This document shows positions 1 through 6,441 of a DNA stretch of 11,497 bases, piece after piece. Location: the NCBI GenBank assembly GCA_964637655.1, contig CAZWUZ010000023.1, forward strand, positions 11,659 through 23,155, in the 5' to 3' direction. The notes under the pieces are model-generated. The model had not been told where the DNA came from, made no database searches, and worked only from the letters and a program-made list of their open reading frames with translations. Each line of letters starts with the position of its first letter. Positions within the stretch are counted from its first letter, which is position 1. Source of the stretch: CAZWUZ01 sp964637655 [NCBI: uncultured bacterium]. Its GTDB lineage: Bacteria; DAOPZR01. Position numbers and translations under genes: made by a program.

Positions 1-600
1 GGTGCCGCGGGTCGAGGTCATCGTCTGACTGATGTTGACGATTTCGCGCGTCTCGCCGTTTTCTCTCACCGTGAACACATTACGCTGCTGCTGCAGGTTG
101 GGGATGAAATTACCGTCCGCATCGACCACCGAAGCCGTGACCGTCTTCGTGGTCATCTCGGGGACCGCGACCGGCGCTGCCACCGCGCTGCGCGGCACGG
201 TGAGCGTGATCAGCACGCGACGGTTCTTCCGCCGGTTCTCCTCGGTGTCGTTCGGATAGCCCGGACGGTCCTCGCCATAGGAGGCATCGAGCACACGGCT
301 CCGGTCGATCCCCTCGATGGTGACGAGGTACTCGGTCGCCGCATCGGCACGACGCCGCGCCAGGCGCTGGTTGTAGGCGTTGTCCGCCAGGTCGCAGGTA
401 TGCCCCTCGAGCGCCATGCCCAGCTGCGGGTTGGCGCGCAGGATGTCCGCCACCTCGCGCAATACCGGCTTCGCATCAGTACGGATAACCGCGCGGTCGA
501 GATCGAAGTAGATTTCCCGCACAATGGTTTCCGCCCCCGCGAATGCGGGGAACAGCAGCACCGCCACAGCCGCCAGCCACAGCCAGCCACGGTTCTTCAT
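1..600 (-). CDS. Exported OmpA-domain protein with VWFA-related start (partial, 3' end missing)
   Basis: The first 200 residues are visible and the reading frame is still open at the left edge. Residues 1-23 form a signal peptide ending AFAGA, so the product should be exported. Residues about 26-134 match an OmpA C-terminal (peptidoglycan-binding) domain: IYFDLDRAVI, then EGHTCDLADNAYN, then RLARRRADAA, and a closing NRRKNRRVLITL. Asp70 and Arg84 are the likely ligands of diaminopimelate in the cell wall. After a short Ala/Pro/Val linker, residues 155-191 (SVVDADGNFIPNL, then FTVRENGETREI) resemble the opening of VWFA-related proteins, where this strand pattern precedes a von Willebrand A domain; that domain itself lies outside the window. 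The ATG at 600 is supported by an AAGGAGG ribosome site five bases upstream and by a strong promoter. An OmpA domain placed before a VWFA-like part is an unusual order. The OmpA call is firm; the VWFA part is inferred. Confidence 0.85.
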   Translation of the reverse strand, partial: MKNRGWLWLAAVAVLLFPAFAGAETIVREIYFDLDRAVIRTDAKPVLREVADILRANPQLGMALEGHTCDLADNAYNQRLARRRADAATEYLVTIEGIDRSRVLDASYGEDRPGYPNDTEENRRKNRRVLITLTVPRSAVAAPVAVPEMTTKTVTASVVDADGNFIPNLQQQRNVFTVRENGETREIVNISQTMTSTRGT

Positions 601-628
601 GACGCCCTCCTTGACGTTTGGTAACCCG

Positions 629-657
629 ATTGTAGTCCTGTTTTCGCGTCTTGTCAA
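629..657 (-). promoter_or_regulatory. Near-consensus sigma70-type promoter for the OmpA-domain gene
   Basis: Read on the minus strand, TTGACA (657-652) is followed by a 17-base spacer and TACAAT (634-629). This is a perfect -35, optimal spacing and a 5/6 match to the -10. Transcription would start near 622, giving a leader of about 22 bases that contains the AAGGAGG site. The -35 overlaps the TGA stop codon (656-654) of the upstream caspase gene. The OmpA-domain gene can therefore be transcribed independently of the cluster upstream. Confidence 0.7.
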
Positions 658-2777
658 CGGATAATCTTACCCGGCGGCGGTTCCGGCAGCGGCGCCTGCG
701 GCACCCCGAGCCGCAGCGGCAGTTCCGCCGGCAGTCCCAGCGCGGTAACCGGTGCCTGCGCCCGGTTGTCGCCGGCCAACACCGCTCCGCATTCCGGGCA
801 ACGCTGATAGGTTGCGCCCATATCAACGAAACAGTCCGGGCAGATGCGCGGCACCTGCAGGCGCACCGCGCGTTCGAGCGCGCCCGCAGTCACGTTCGCA
901 TCGCGCATGGCGCGCAGCATGACCCCGACCATCAGCCCGCCCTTGAACTTGGTGCTCTCACCCGAGGTCTGATCCTCCTGCGAGGCGAGCAGTACCAGCC
1001 GCCCGTCGCGCTCGAGTTCCTGGCGGAACCCGCCGGCATAGCAGACGTCGAGCGCCGCCCCCTGCACTGGCGCGCGCACCGCGTCGCGCCGGTCGCCCAG
1101 ATCGTCATCGGGAAAATCATGCGAATAGTCCGCGTTGACGCTGTCGAAGGGGGCGAGGTACTCCTGCGCCCCGTCGGGCTCGCGGTTGCGGCTGGTTCCG
1201 CCCGTCTCCTGCACCCCGTGCCCGGAAAAGAAAAAGACCACGCGGTCCTCGGGCCCGGCCACGCGCGCCAGCCAGCGCAGCGCCTCGGTGATGTTCTCCT
1301 TCGTCGCCTGCTCGTCGACCAGCAGGCGGCCGTTTTCCGCCGGCATGCCGAGGTGCTGGAACGCCTGCCAGGCGTCGAAAGCGTCCTTGCTGCAGTATTC
1401 GAGGTCGTTGGCCTCGGCGTATTCCTTGATCCCGACAAAGACCCCGAACCATTCCGCTTCCGGCTTGCCCTGCACGGGCGCGGTGCGCGGCGCAAATGCG
1501 GCATCGAGCCGCCACGGGCAGGAGGTATCGCTGTGATAGAGCGACGGGAGCAGGTAGATGGTCTCGTCCGCGGCAAGGTTGGCCACCACCGTCTCGCGCC
1601 CTTCGCCGTCGCGCGAAAAGTACACCGTGCCGTCCGCCTTGCTCACCACGAGGTCGAGGTCGATGTCGCCCACCTCGTCACCGTTGAGCTGCACCGCCAG
1701 CACCCCGTCCTGCGGCGCGGTGAACGCGAGCAGTTCCTGCCGCGTGCCGGTATCGAACATTCCCGCCGCCCCGCGGTCGGCCGCCAGCGCGCGCGCGCCC
1801 GGGATGGCGTCCACGAGATGCGCCGCGAGCGTGACCGGCACCTCGTGCCAGCCGTTATCACCGCGCTGCAGGCGGCAGAGGTACTCCCCCTTCCGCTGCA
1901 AGCCGAGCACGGCAAATTCGCGCAGTCCCTGCTGCAGCGAGTCGACCGCCAGTTCCCCGTCGCGGAAAACCGCGAGGTCGACATCAGCCGCCGTGTCGCC
2001 GCCGGTGCGCAGCGCCAGCCAGCCGCGGTTGACCACCGGCACACGGAAGTAGCGCGGGCGGTCGTCAATCACCGTTTCGCGTTCCAGCCCGTCGCTGAGG
2101 TCGCCCGACAGGCGCACCTGCCACGCGGTCAGCGTGAACGGCAGCCGCTGCTGGCCGCGCGCGTCGTATTTCTCCACGGTGACGGTGTAGCGCTCGCCCG
2201 CCCGCACGCGCACGAACAGGTTTTCCTGCGACCGCTGCCCGGCGGAACTCCACTCCTCCCCGTCCGGGGCCCGCAGTTTCAGATCGAGATCGTAAGTGCC
2301 GCCGCTGAGTTGCAGATCGAGATACCCGTCCTCGGGCGGCTGGTAGGTATAGGAGACCTCGTCGCGCCCGGCGGGAAAATCGCGCACCACGGGCTGGTCG
2401 GGGAACATCTGCCGCGGGTCGGTACCCCACGCCGCCGACAGCGCGTACCCGGTGGGCGCCCCGCCCAGCAACGTCAGCCGCACGGTATAGGTGCGACCCG
2501 CCTCGGTGTTCAGCCCGGTGATTTTCTGCGTCCAGACCGGGCCGCCGCGCGCGACGATGCGGCCTTCCGCGGTCAACACCGTCAGACGCACCTGCGCCGC
2601 CGGGTGCAGCCCGTCGAGCGACAGCAGCAGCACCCCGGTCTGCGCCGGGGTCAGCGTGTAGTCACGGCTCGGCAGGCCGAAGGTCAGTTTGCCGCGCACC
2701 GGCGCGCCGATGTTCAGTTCCGCCGCCGTCGCCGGCAGTGCCAGCAGCATCAGCAGCAGCACCAGTATCCGCTTCAT
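654..2777 (-). CDS. Exported caspase-like (C14) protease with four PPC-like repeats and a C-terminal zinc ribbon
   Basis: This is a 707-residue cysteine protease of the caspase/metacaspase clan. Residues 1-19 are a signal peptide ending PATAA, so it should act in the periplasm or outside. Residues about 25-118, 135-222, 235-322 and 345-430 are four beta-rich repeats with the look of PPC (bacterial pre-peptidase C-terminal) domains, for example PEDGYLDLQL and APQDGVLAVQLNGD. The caspase domain begins at FGVFVGIKEY (444-453). His520 (FFFSGHG) and Cys579 (LDVCYAGGF) form the catalytic dyad, so the enzyme looks active. A short zinc ribbon follows, CPDC (646-649) and CPEC (660-663), then a Pro-rich tail. 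The ATG at 2777 overlaps the stop of the MFS gene (ATGA) and has GGAGG seven bases upstream; the frame stays open further upstream, but that part lies inside the MFS gene. Substrate and trigger are unknown. A zinc ribbon on an exported caspase is odd. Confidence 0.88.
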   Translation of the reverse strand: MKRILVLLLMLLALPATAAELNIGAPVRGKLTFGLPSRDYTLTPAQTGVLLLSLDGLHPAAQVRLTVLTAEGRIVARGGPVWTQKITGLNTEAGRTYTVRLTLLGGAPTGYALSAAWGTDPRQMFPDQPVVRDFPAGRDEVSYTYQPPEDGYLDLQLSGGTYDLDLKLRAPDGEEWSSAGQRSQENLFVRVRAGERYTVTVEKYDARGQQRLPFTLTAWQVRLSGDLSDGLERETVIDDRPRYFRVPVVNRGWLALRTGGDTAADVDLAVFRDGELAVDSLQQGLREFAVLGLQRKGEYLCRLQRGDNGWHEVPVTLAAHLVDAIPGARALAADRGAAGMFDTGTRQELLAFTAPQDGVLAVQLNGDEVGDIDLDLVVSKADGTVYFSRDGEGRETVVANLAADETIYLLPSLYHSDTSCPWRLDAAFAPRTAPVQGKPEAEWFGVFVGIKEYAEANDLEYCSKDAFDAWQAFQHLGMPAENGRLLVDEQATKENITEALRWLARVAGPEDRVVFFFSGHGVQETGGTSRNREPDGAQEYLAPFDSVNADYSHDFPDDDLGDRRDAVRAPVQGAALDVCYAGGFRQELERDGRLVLLASQEDQTSGESTKFKGGLMVGVMLRAMRDANVTAGALERAVRLQVPRICPDCFVDMGATYQRCPECGAVLAGDNRAQAPVTALGLPAELPLRLGVPQAPLPEPPPGKIIR

Positions 2778-3937
2778 CCCGTCGCCTCCGTCCGCGCCGC
2801 CCGCAGGAAAACCAGTGCCGCCAGCAGCGCCCCGCCGGTAAACACGGCGTACACGGTCAGTGTACCATACGACTCGTAGAGCTGCCCGCCCAGCCAGCAG
2901 CCGGCGATGGTCGCCAGCCCGTAGATGACGATGGCCACCAGCGCCTGCCCGGTGTTCTTGACTGATGCACGGCTGCGCACGTCGATGAAATGCACCGCTC
3001 CCCACAGGTAGCACGCGTACATCAGCGCGTGCAGCGGCTGAGTGGCAAGCAGCCAGCGCCAGTCATGCAGCAGCATGATGGATCCCCAGCGCAGCGCGGC
3101 CAGCAGGCCGGCTATCCCGAGCAGGCAAAGCGGACGGCAGCGCGCCAGCAGCCGCGTCCCCCAGTAGAACAGCGGGATTTCACCCAGCGCGGCGAGCGAC
3201 CAGCCGAACCCGAGCGCCGCATCACTCCCGTTGCGTTCATTCCACATCAGCCCGTAGGTGACGAAATTCCCCTCGATGGTGATGCCGAGCAGCAGCAGCC
3301 CGAACACGAACCAGCGGCAGGTGCGGTCGCGCCAGAACAGGCGCACCCCGGCAAGGAAGCGCACCCGGCTGGCCGGGCGCACCGCGGTCGCCGGCAGGCG
3401 CAGCGTCACCAGCAGCGCCGTGGCCAGTCCGAAGGCCGCCAGCGGAAAGATCACCCGCAGCCCGAGCGGCAGCGCGAGCGCCCCGGCCAGCGACGAGGCG
3501 ATGATGAAACTGATGGTTCCCCAGAGCCGCCGCGTGCCGAACCCCGTCTCCTGCCCGCCCGCAGCGATGGCGCAGGAATTGACCAGCGGCAGCACGCCAC
3601 CCTGGAAGAGCGCAAAGAGTGCCACGGTACCGAGCAGCGGGTAGAACCCTCCCGCCTGCAGAAAGAGCAACGCCGCCAGCGCGTTTCCCCCGAGGCAGAG
3701 GGCGAGGATGGCTCGTCGCGCGTGCAGCAGGTCGGCCAGCGCCCCCCACAGCGGCTGGGTGACGAGCGCCACCAGCGGGGCGAGCGCCGCCAGCAGTTTG
3801 ATCTCTCCCGCGTCCATGCCTGCGCGCAGGTAGTAGAGGTAGATAAACGGGCTGTAGCTGCCGATGGAAATGAAAAACCAGAAGTAGACGGCACCGACCG
3901 GGTCGAGCCGGGGTCGCGGCGCCGGCAGCGTGGTCAT
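2774..3937 (-). CDS. MFS transporter, MFS_1-like / HcaT-type
   Basis: A 387-residue inner-membrane transporter of the major facilitator superfamily, with about 12 hydrophobic segments and the usual family length. The loop after the second segment, WGALADLLHARRAIL, is the MFS motif A. RRLWGTISFIIAS near residue 137 resembles the R-LWG-S/T motif of the HcaT/PPP and LacY-like MFS_1 group, which includes the phenylpropionate and nucleoside symporters. The substrate cannot be read from the sequence. The start at 3937 lies 4 bases after the glycosyltransferase stop and lacks a clear Shine-Dalgarno site, which suggests translational coupling. Its stop overlaps the caspase start by 4 bases. The context (glycosyltransferase, exported protease) suggests envelope-related transport, but this is only an inference. 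Confidence 0.85.
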   Translation of the reverse strand: MTTLPAPRPRLDPVGAVYFWFFISIGSYSPFIYLYYLRAGMDAGEIKLLAALAPLVALVTQPLWGALADLLHARRAILALCLGGNALAALLFLQAGGFYPLLGTVALFALFQGGVLPLVNSCAIAAGGQETGFGTRRLWGTISFIIASSLAGALALPLGLRVIFPLAAFGLATALLVTLRLPATAVRPASRVRFLAGVRLFWRDRTCRWFVFGLLLLGITIEGNFVTYGLMWNERNGSDAALGFGWSLAALGEIPLFYWGTRLLARCRPLCLLGIAGLLAALRWGSIMLLHDWRWLLATQPLHALMYACYLWGAVHFIDVRSRASVKNTGQALVAIVIYGLATIAGCWLGGQLYESYGTLTVYAVFTGGALLAALVFLRAARTEATG

Positions 3938-3941
3938 GTGT

Positions 3942-4682
3942 TCAGAGTGAGCGAACGAGCCGCAGGCGGTAGCCGAGCGCGCGCGTCAGCACCCGCGCGT
4001 AGGCGGGCCCGACGGTGAACAGTTTGTACTTGGAGAAGCCCATCCCCGCCGTGCGCTGCACCCAGCGCACCGGGCACTCTTTGATGCGGTACCCGAGCAA
4101 CGCGGGGTAGAGCCCCGTCTCCGCGTTGGCGGCAAAATGCCCCTCGCGCAGGGCGAACGCGCGCCAGACCTCGCGGCGGTAGCACTTGAAGTTGTTGGTC
4201 AGGTCGGTGCGTGACGGGCCGAGCACGATCTTCGCCAGCAGGTGGAAGGCGCGGTTGAAAAAGAGTTTCCCCTGCGGGTAGTTGACCAGCGAGTCCGCCT
4301 TGAGGAAGCGCGAACCCATGGCGCCGTCCCACCCCTCGCGCAGGGGCTGCAGCACCCCGTCGATCTCGTCGATATTCTCGCGGAAATCCGCGTCGATGGA
4401 GAGCAGGTGGGTGATGTCGTCGCGCATCGCCGCCACGCCCGCCGCCAGCGCCCGGCCCACGCCCGGGGGCGCGATGCGGTGCACCGCGGTCACGCGCGGT
4501 TCGCGCGCCGCCAGTTCGTCGAGCACCCGGTCTGTGCCGTCCGTGCTCACATCGTCGACAATGATAAGTTGCTGCAGTTCGCCGGCATAGCGCGCCAGCA
4601 GCGCTTCCGCCAGCGGAACGATGTTCGTCGCCTCGTTGTGCGCGGGGACGAGTATCGCCAGCCGCAGCGGTTGTGCGGTCAT
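3942..4682 (-). CDS. Family 2 glycosyltransferase, polyprenyl-phosphate mannosyltransferase-like
   Basis: A 246-residue GT-A glycosyltransferase of the type that moves a sugar from a nucleotide donor to a lipid carrier or envelope acceptor on the cytoplasmic membrane face. It opens with LAILVPAHNEATN (8-20). The nucleotide-binding IVDDVSTDGT is at 41-50. The metal-binding DxD is Asp97-Ala-Asp99 in LLSIDADF. TNNFKCYRR (162-170) sits where DPM1-like enzymes carry their conserved acceptor-side motif. There is no C-terminal membrane pair, so it resembles the soluble DPM1 form. I chose ATG 4682 because the family fold starts a few residues later. A GTG at 4703 would add seven residues but falls inside a hairpin. 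The exact donor and acceptor are unknown. It lies 54 bases downstream of the cyclase and 4 bases upstream of the MFS gene. Confidence 0.87.
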   Translation of the reverse strand: MTAQPLRLAILVPAHNEATNIVPLAEALLARYAGELQQLIIVDDVSTDGTDRVLDELAAREPRVTAVHRIAPPGVGRALAAGVAAMRDDITHLLSIDADFRENIDEIDGVLQPLREGWDGAMGSRFLKADSLVNYPQGKLFFNRAFHLLAKIVLGPSRTDLTNNFKCYRREVWRAFALREGHFAANAETGLYPALLGYRIKECPVRWVQRTAGMGFSKYKLFTVGPAYARVLTRALGYRLRLVRSL

Positions 4683-4698
4683 CAGTGCATGCCTGTGG

Positions 4699-4722
4699 AG
4701 CACAGCCGCCCGCGGCCGTGCT
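4699..4722 (-). other. GC-rich hairpin between cyclase and glycosyltransferase genes
   Basis: AGCAC-A-GCCGC pairs with GCGGC-C-GTGCT around a two-base loop, giving two five-base-pair stems with one A/C mismatch between them. No T-rich tract follows on either strand, so it is not a good intrinsic terminator. It may be an attenuator or an mRNA stability element that separates the first two genes from the rest of the cluster. Confidence 0.4.
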
Positions 4723-4736
4723 GATTCCGTGCCATA

Positions 4737-5369
4737 TTACAGCGAGTACCGCAGACGGTAGGCAGCGTCGGCGCCCGGGGGGGCATCGGGCAGTTTCTCC
4801 GCGCCGATGCCTTCGAGCGTTCCCGCCGCCGCCACCAGCGCGCCGGTGGCGAGAATCTCCCACGCCTTGGCCGTGTCCTCGCCCAGTTTGCTCGCCGCGT
4901 TGACCTCGGCCCCGAACACGTCCTGGTCGCCGATGCGCAGCAGTTTGCCGAACCCGAGCCCGACGCAGAGCAGGATTTTCTCCGTGTCCGGCTTGTCCCC
5001 GTTGTACGCCTTTGCCGCGCGCTGCATCGCCACGGCGCACTCGACCGCCTTGCTCGCCCGGCGGAAAATGACGAGCATGCTGTCCCCCTCCATCTTGAGC
5101 AGGATACCGTCGTAGCGGTCGATGCACGGGCAGAAGATGCGCTCCGCCTCGTAGATGACCTGCAAAAAGTGGATGATGCCGAATTCCGCCACCTGGCGCG
5201 AGAAGCCCGACAGGTCGGTGAACATCACCGCCCACTCCTCGCCGAACATGTCCCAGATGCGCGCGTCGATGGCCTGCTTGTCGGCGCCCGGGGCGAGGCG
5301 TTCCGCGAGCAGTTTCTCGAGGCGTTCGAGCGACGCGCTCGACCCGACGTGCTGCAGGCCGCGCAACAC
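4737..5369 (-). CDS. Class III adenylate/guanylate cyclase catalytic-domain protein
   Basis: A 210-residue protein that is almost entirely a class III nucleotidyl cyclase domain, which makes cyclic AMP or GMP. The two metal-binding aspartates are Asp52 (MFTDLSGFS) and Asp96 (KMEGDSMLV). Lys92 and Asp150 (QDVFGAEVN) are the adenine-selecting pair of adenylate cyclases, so cAMP is the likely product. In the transition-state motif, Asn157 is present, but the canonical Arg is Lys161 (VNAASKLGED). I recall this Lys form from a bacterial subgroup, so activity is likely but not certain. There is no transmembrane, HAMP or other sensor domain; residues 1-38 are only a helical lead. Such domains work as dimers. 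The start is GTG at 5369, two bases after the stop of the upstream gene, with a G-rich stretch before it. The tight link suggests that the upstream protein is its partner or regulator. Confidence 0.88.
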   Translation of the reverse strand: MLRGLQHVGSSASLERLEKLLAERLAPGADKQAIDARIWDMFGEEWAVMFTDLSGFSRQVAEFGIIHFLQVIYEAERIFCPCIDRYDGILLKMEGDSMLVIFRRASKAVECAVAMQRAAKAYNGDKPDTEKILLCVGLGFGKLLRIGDQDVFGAEVNAASKLGEDTAKAWEILATGALVAAAGTLEGIGAEKLPDAPPGADAAYRLRYSL

Positions 5370-5371
5370 GG

Positions 5372-6214
5372 CTACTTCCCCCCCGCCGCGCGCACCGCGC
5401 TCACTTCGGCGGCAAAACGCGCCCCGAGCAGCGACCAGACCGGCAGCACGTCGAGCCCCGTCGCCGCCGCGCCGCTGACGGAATCAGCGATGTTCATCGC
5501 CGCCGGCAGCACCCCCTTGATCTTCTGCTGCAGCGGCCCGAGATACGCGCCCGCCTTGCCGACGTAGTCGCCGAGCGGCCCGGTCAGCCCCGCCAGCACC
5601 CCCGAGGCCTGCTGCACCGAGTCGGCCCCCGCGAACTTCGCGAATTTCTCCGTCATCGCCGCCTTGTTGCGCGAGAGTATCTGCCCGATGAGGTCGCTCG
5701 TCCCCTGCACGATGTTGTCGGCAAAGGGGAGTGCGACTTCGCCCACCGCGTAGTAGACCGCCAGTTCGCGCCCGGCGGGCAGCCCGCGGAACAGCGCCAG
5801 TTTCTGCGCCACGTCACCCGGGCAGAGCTGATGTATCATGTAGGCGAGTCCCAGCCCCTTGACCGCGGCATCCGTCGCCTGCTCGGAATCCGACTCGAAG
5901 GTGCTCGCCTGCTTCTTCCCGCCGCCGAAGAGCGAGAAGATGTTCTTGACCCCGGCGAACCCGGCAATCAGCTGGTCGCTGGTGTCGAGCGCGCTGGCCA
6001 CCCAGAGCGCCTTGCCGGTGCTTTCCGACGCCGCCAGCGCCTGCACCTGCGCCAGGTCGGTGCCGGGCGCCACTCGCTGCACTGCGCCCGCCAGGTCGCG
6101 GTAGAAGACGAACGGCTCCGCGAACGGCAGCGTGGAAAAGAGCACCGTGAGCATCTTCACCGTAACATCCGACTGCTGATATTCGCCCAGCATCTGCTCG
6201 ACTGTTTTCGCCAT
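5372..6214 (-). CDS. Unrecognised 280-residue protein, partner gene of the cyclase
   Basis: I do not recognise this family. The protein has no signal peptide, no clear transmembrane segment and no cysteine motif (one Cys, at 131). It appears mostly alpha-helical and Ala/Gly-rich. An N-terminal part (1-90) ends in GFAGVKNIFSLFGGGKK. A Ser/Glu-rich break (104-115) follows, then a helical part (116-190), and then a Gly-rich region with hydrophobic helices (200-280) that might associate with membranes. The start at ATG 6214 is chosen because GGGAG lies seven to eight bases upstream; a TTG at 6244 would add ten residues but has no such site. It is the first gene after the candidate promoter at 6252-6281 and ends two bases before the cyclase GTG. 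A regulatory or scaffolding role for the cyclase is inference from position only. Confidence 0.75.
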   Translation of the reverse strand: MAKTVEQMLGEYQQSDVTVKMLTVLFSTLPFAEPFVFYRDLAGAVQRVAPGTDLAQVQALAASESTGKALWVASALDTSDQLIAGFAGVKNIFSLFGGGKKQASTFESDSEQATDAAVKGLGLAYMIHQLCPGDVAQKLALFRGLPAGRELAVYYAVGEVALPFADNIVQGTSDLIGQILSRNKAAMTEKFAKFAGADSVQQASGVLAGLTGPLGDYVGKAGAYLGPLQQKIKGVLPAAMNIADSVSGAAATGLDVLPVWSLLGARFAAEVSAVRAAGGK

Positions 6215-6251
6215 GGTCTTCTCCCTGGGTTGCGGAATGGCCAACCGCCTG

Positions 6252-6281
6252 ATTACACCATGTTTCCGCCGGCGGCGTCAA
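6252..6281 (-). promoter_or_regulatory. Candidate sigma70-type promoter of the cyclase-caspase cluster
   Basis: On the minus strand TTGACG (6281-6276) is followed by 18 bases and TGTAAT (6257-6252). The bases TGG directly before the -10 give an extended -10 element. A start near 6245 would leave a leader of about 30 bases before ATG 6214, including the GGGAG ribosome site. Each hexamer is a 5/6 match. Its place directly upstream of the first gene supports it. Confidence 0.55.
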
Positions 6282-6299
6282 TCGCACGAGGCGATGCAT

Positions 6300-6441
6300 G
6301 CCGCAGGCGCCACGGAGGGCACAGCCTGCGGTGCAACTGTTCAGCCAATCAGTCCCCTCTCCTTTGGGAGAGGGCGACGCGCAGCGTCGGGTGAGGGGAT
6401 ACGTCCGGCCGTGTCTGCCCACGGGCGGCACAGCCTGCGGC
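6300..6441. repeat. Palindromic intergenic repeat block, REP/MITE-like
   Basis: This non-coding block fills most of the 227-base gap between two genes. It is bounded by GCCGCAGGC (6300-6308) and its exact reverse complement GCCTGCGGC (6433-6441). The 14-base word GGCACAGCCTGCGG occurs twice in direct orientation (6318-6331 and 6427-6440). The first copy also pairs with CCGCAGGC at 6301-6308 as a hairpin. CCGTG and CACGG (6409-6424) form another small stem. The right end abuts the stop codon of the substrate-binding protein gene (6444-6442). No open frame or transposase is present. The structure suggests a non-autonomous repeat or REP cluster; its copy number cannot be judged from one window. 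Confidence 0.55.
6353..6399. repeat. Double-hairpin core of the intergenic repeat
   Basis: CCCTCTCC (6355-6362) and GGAGAGGG (6367-6374) form a perfect eight-base-pair stem with a four-base loop. A second perfect stem follows at once, CGACGC-gca-GCGTCG (6375-6389). The closing GGTGAGGGGA (6390-6399) can pair, with one mismatch, with TCCCCTCTCC (6353-6362), so two alternative folds compete. From memory, this CCCTCTCC...GGGTGAGGG layout is a recurrent proteobacterial intergenic repeat. It may also stop or stabilise transcripts coming from the gene at 7455-6442, although no T-run follows. Confidence 0.6.

Noticed and set aside
651-2879. A 742-codon open frame on the plus strand, opposite the caspase gene
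   Set aside because: Its translation is rich in Arg, His and Gln with no recognisable domain, and it exactly opposes a gene with clear motifs. Long antisense frames are expected from the strong G/C bias at third codon positions.
2778-3014. A longer caspase product starting 79 residues upstream
   Set aside because: The extra part is a shifted reading of the MFS gene, and the signal peptide begins exactly at the ATG at 2777, which has its own GGAGG site.
2990-4018. A 342-codon open frame on the plus strand, opposite the MFS gene
   Set aside because: The product is an Arg/Gln/Glu/Pro-rich low-complexity string, typical of the complement of a hydrophobic membrane protein gene. No start signal or domain supports it.
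4699-4722. Intrinsic terminator between the cyclase and glycosyltransferase genes
   Set aside because: The stem has no T-rich tract on either side, so it is listed only as a hairpin.
3934-5235. A 433-codon minus-strand frame across the cyclase and glycosyltransferase genes
   Set aside because: It is a shifted frame of two real genes on the same strand and has an Arg/Gly/Ala-rich product without domains.
6353-6399. The repeat core as a CRISPR array or tRNA
   Set aside because: There are no regularly spaced direct repeats with unique spacers, and the stems do not form a tRNA cloverleaf with the invariant loop bases.
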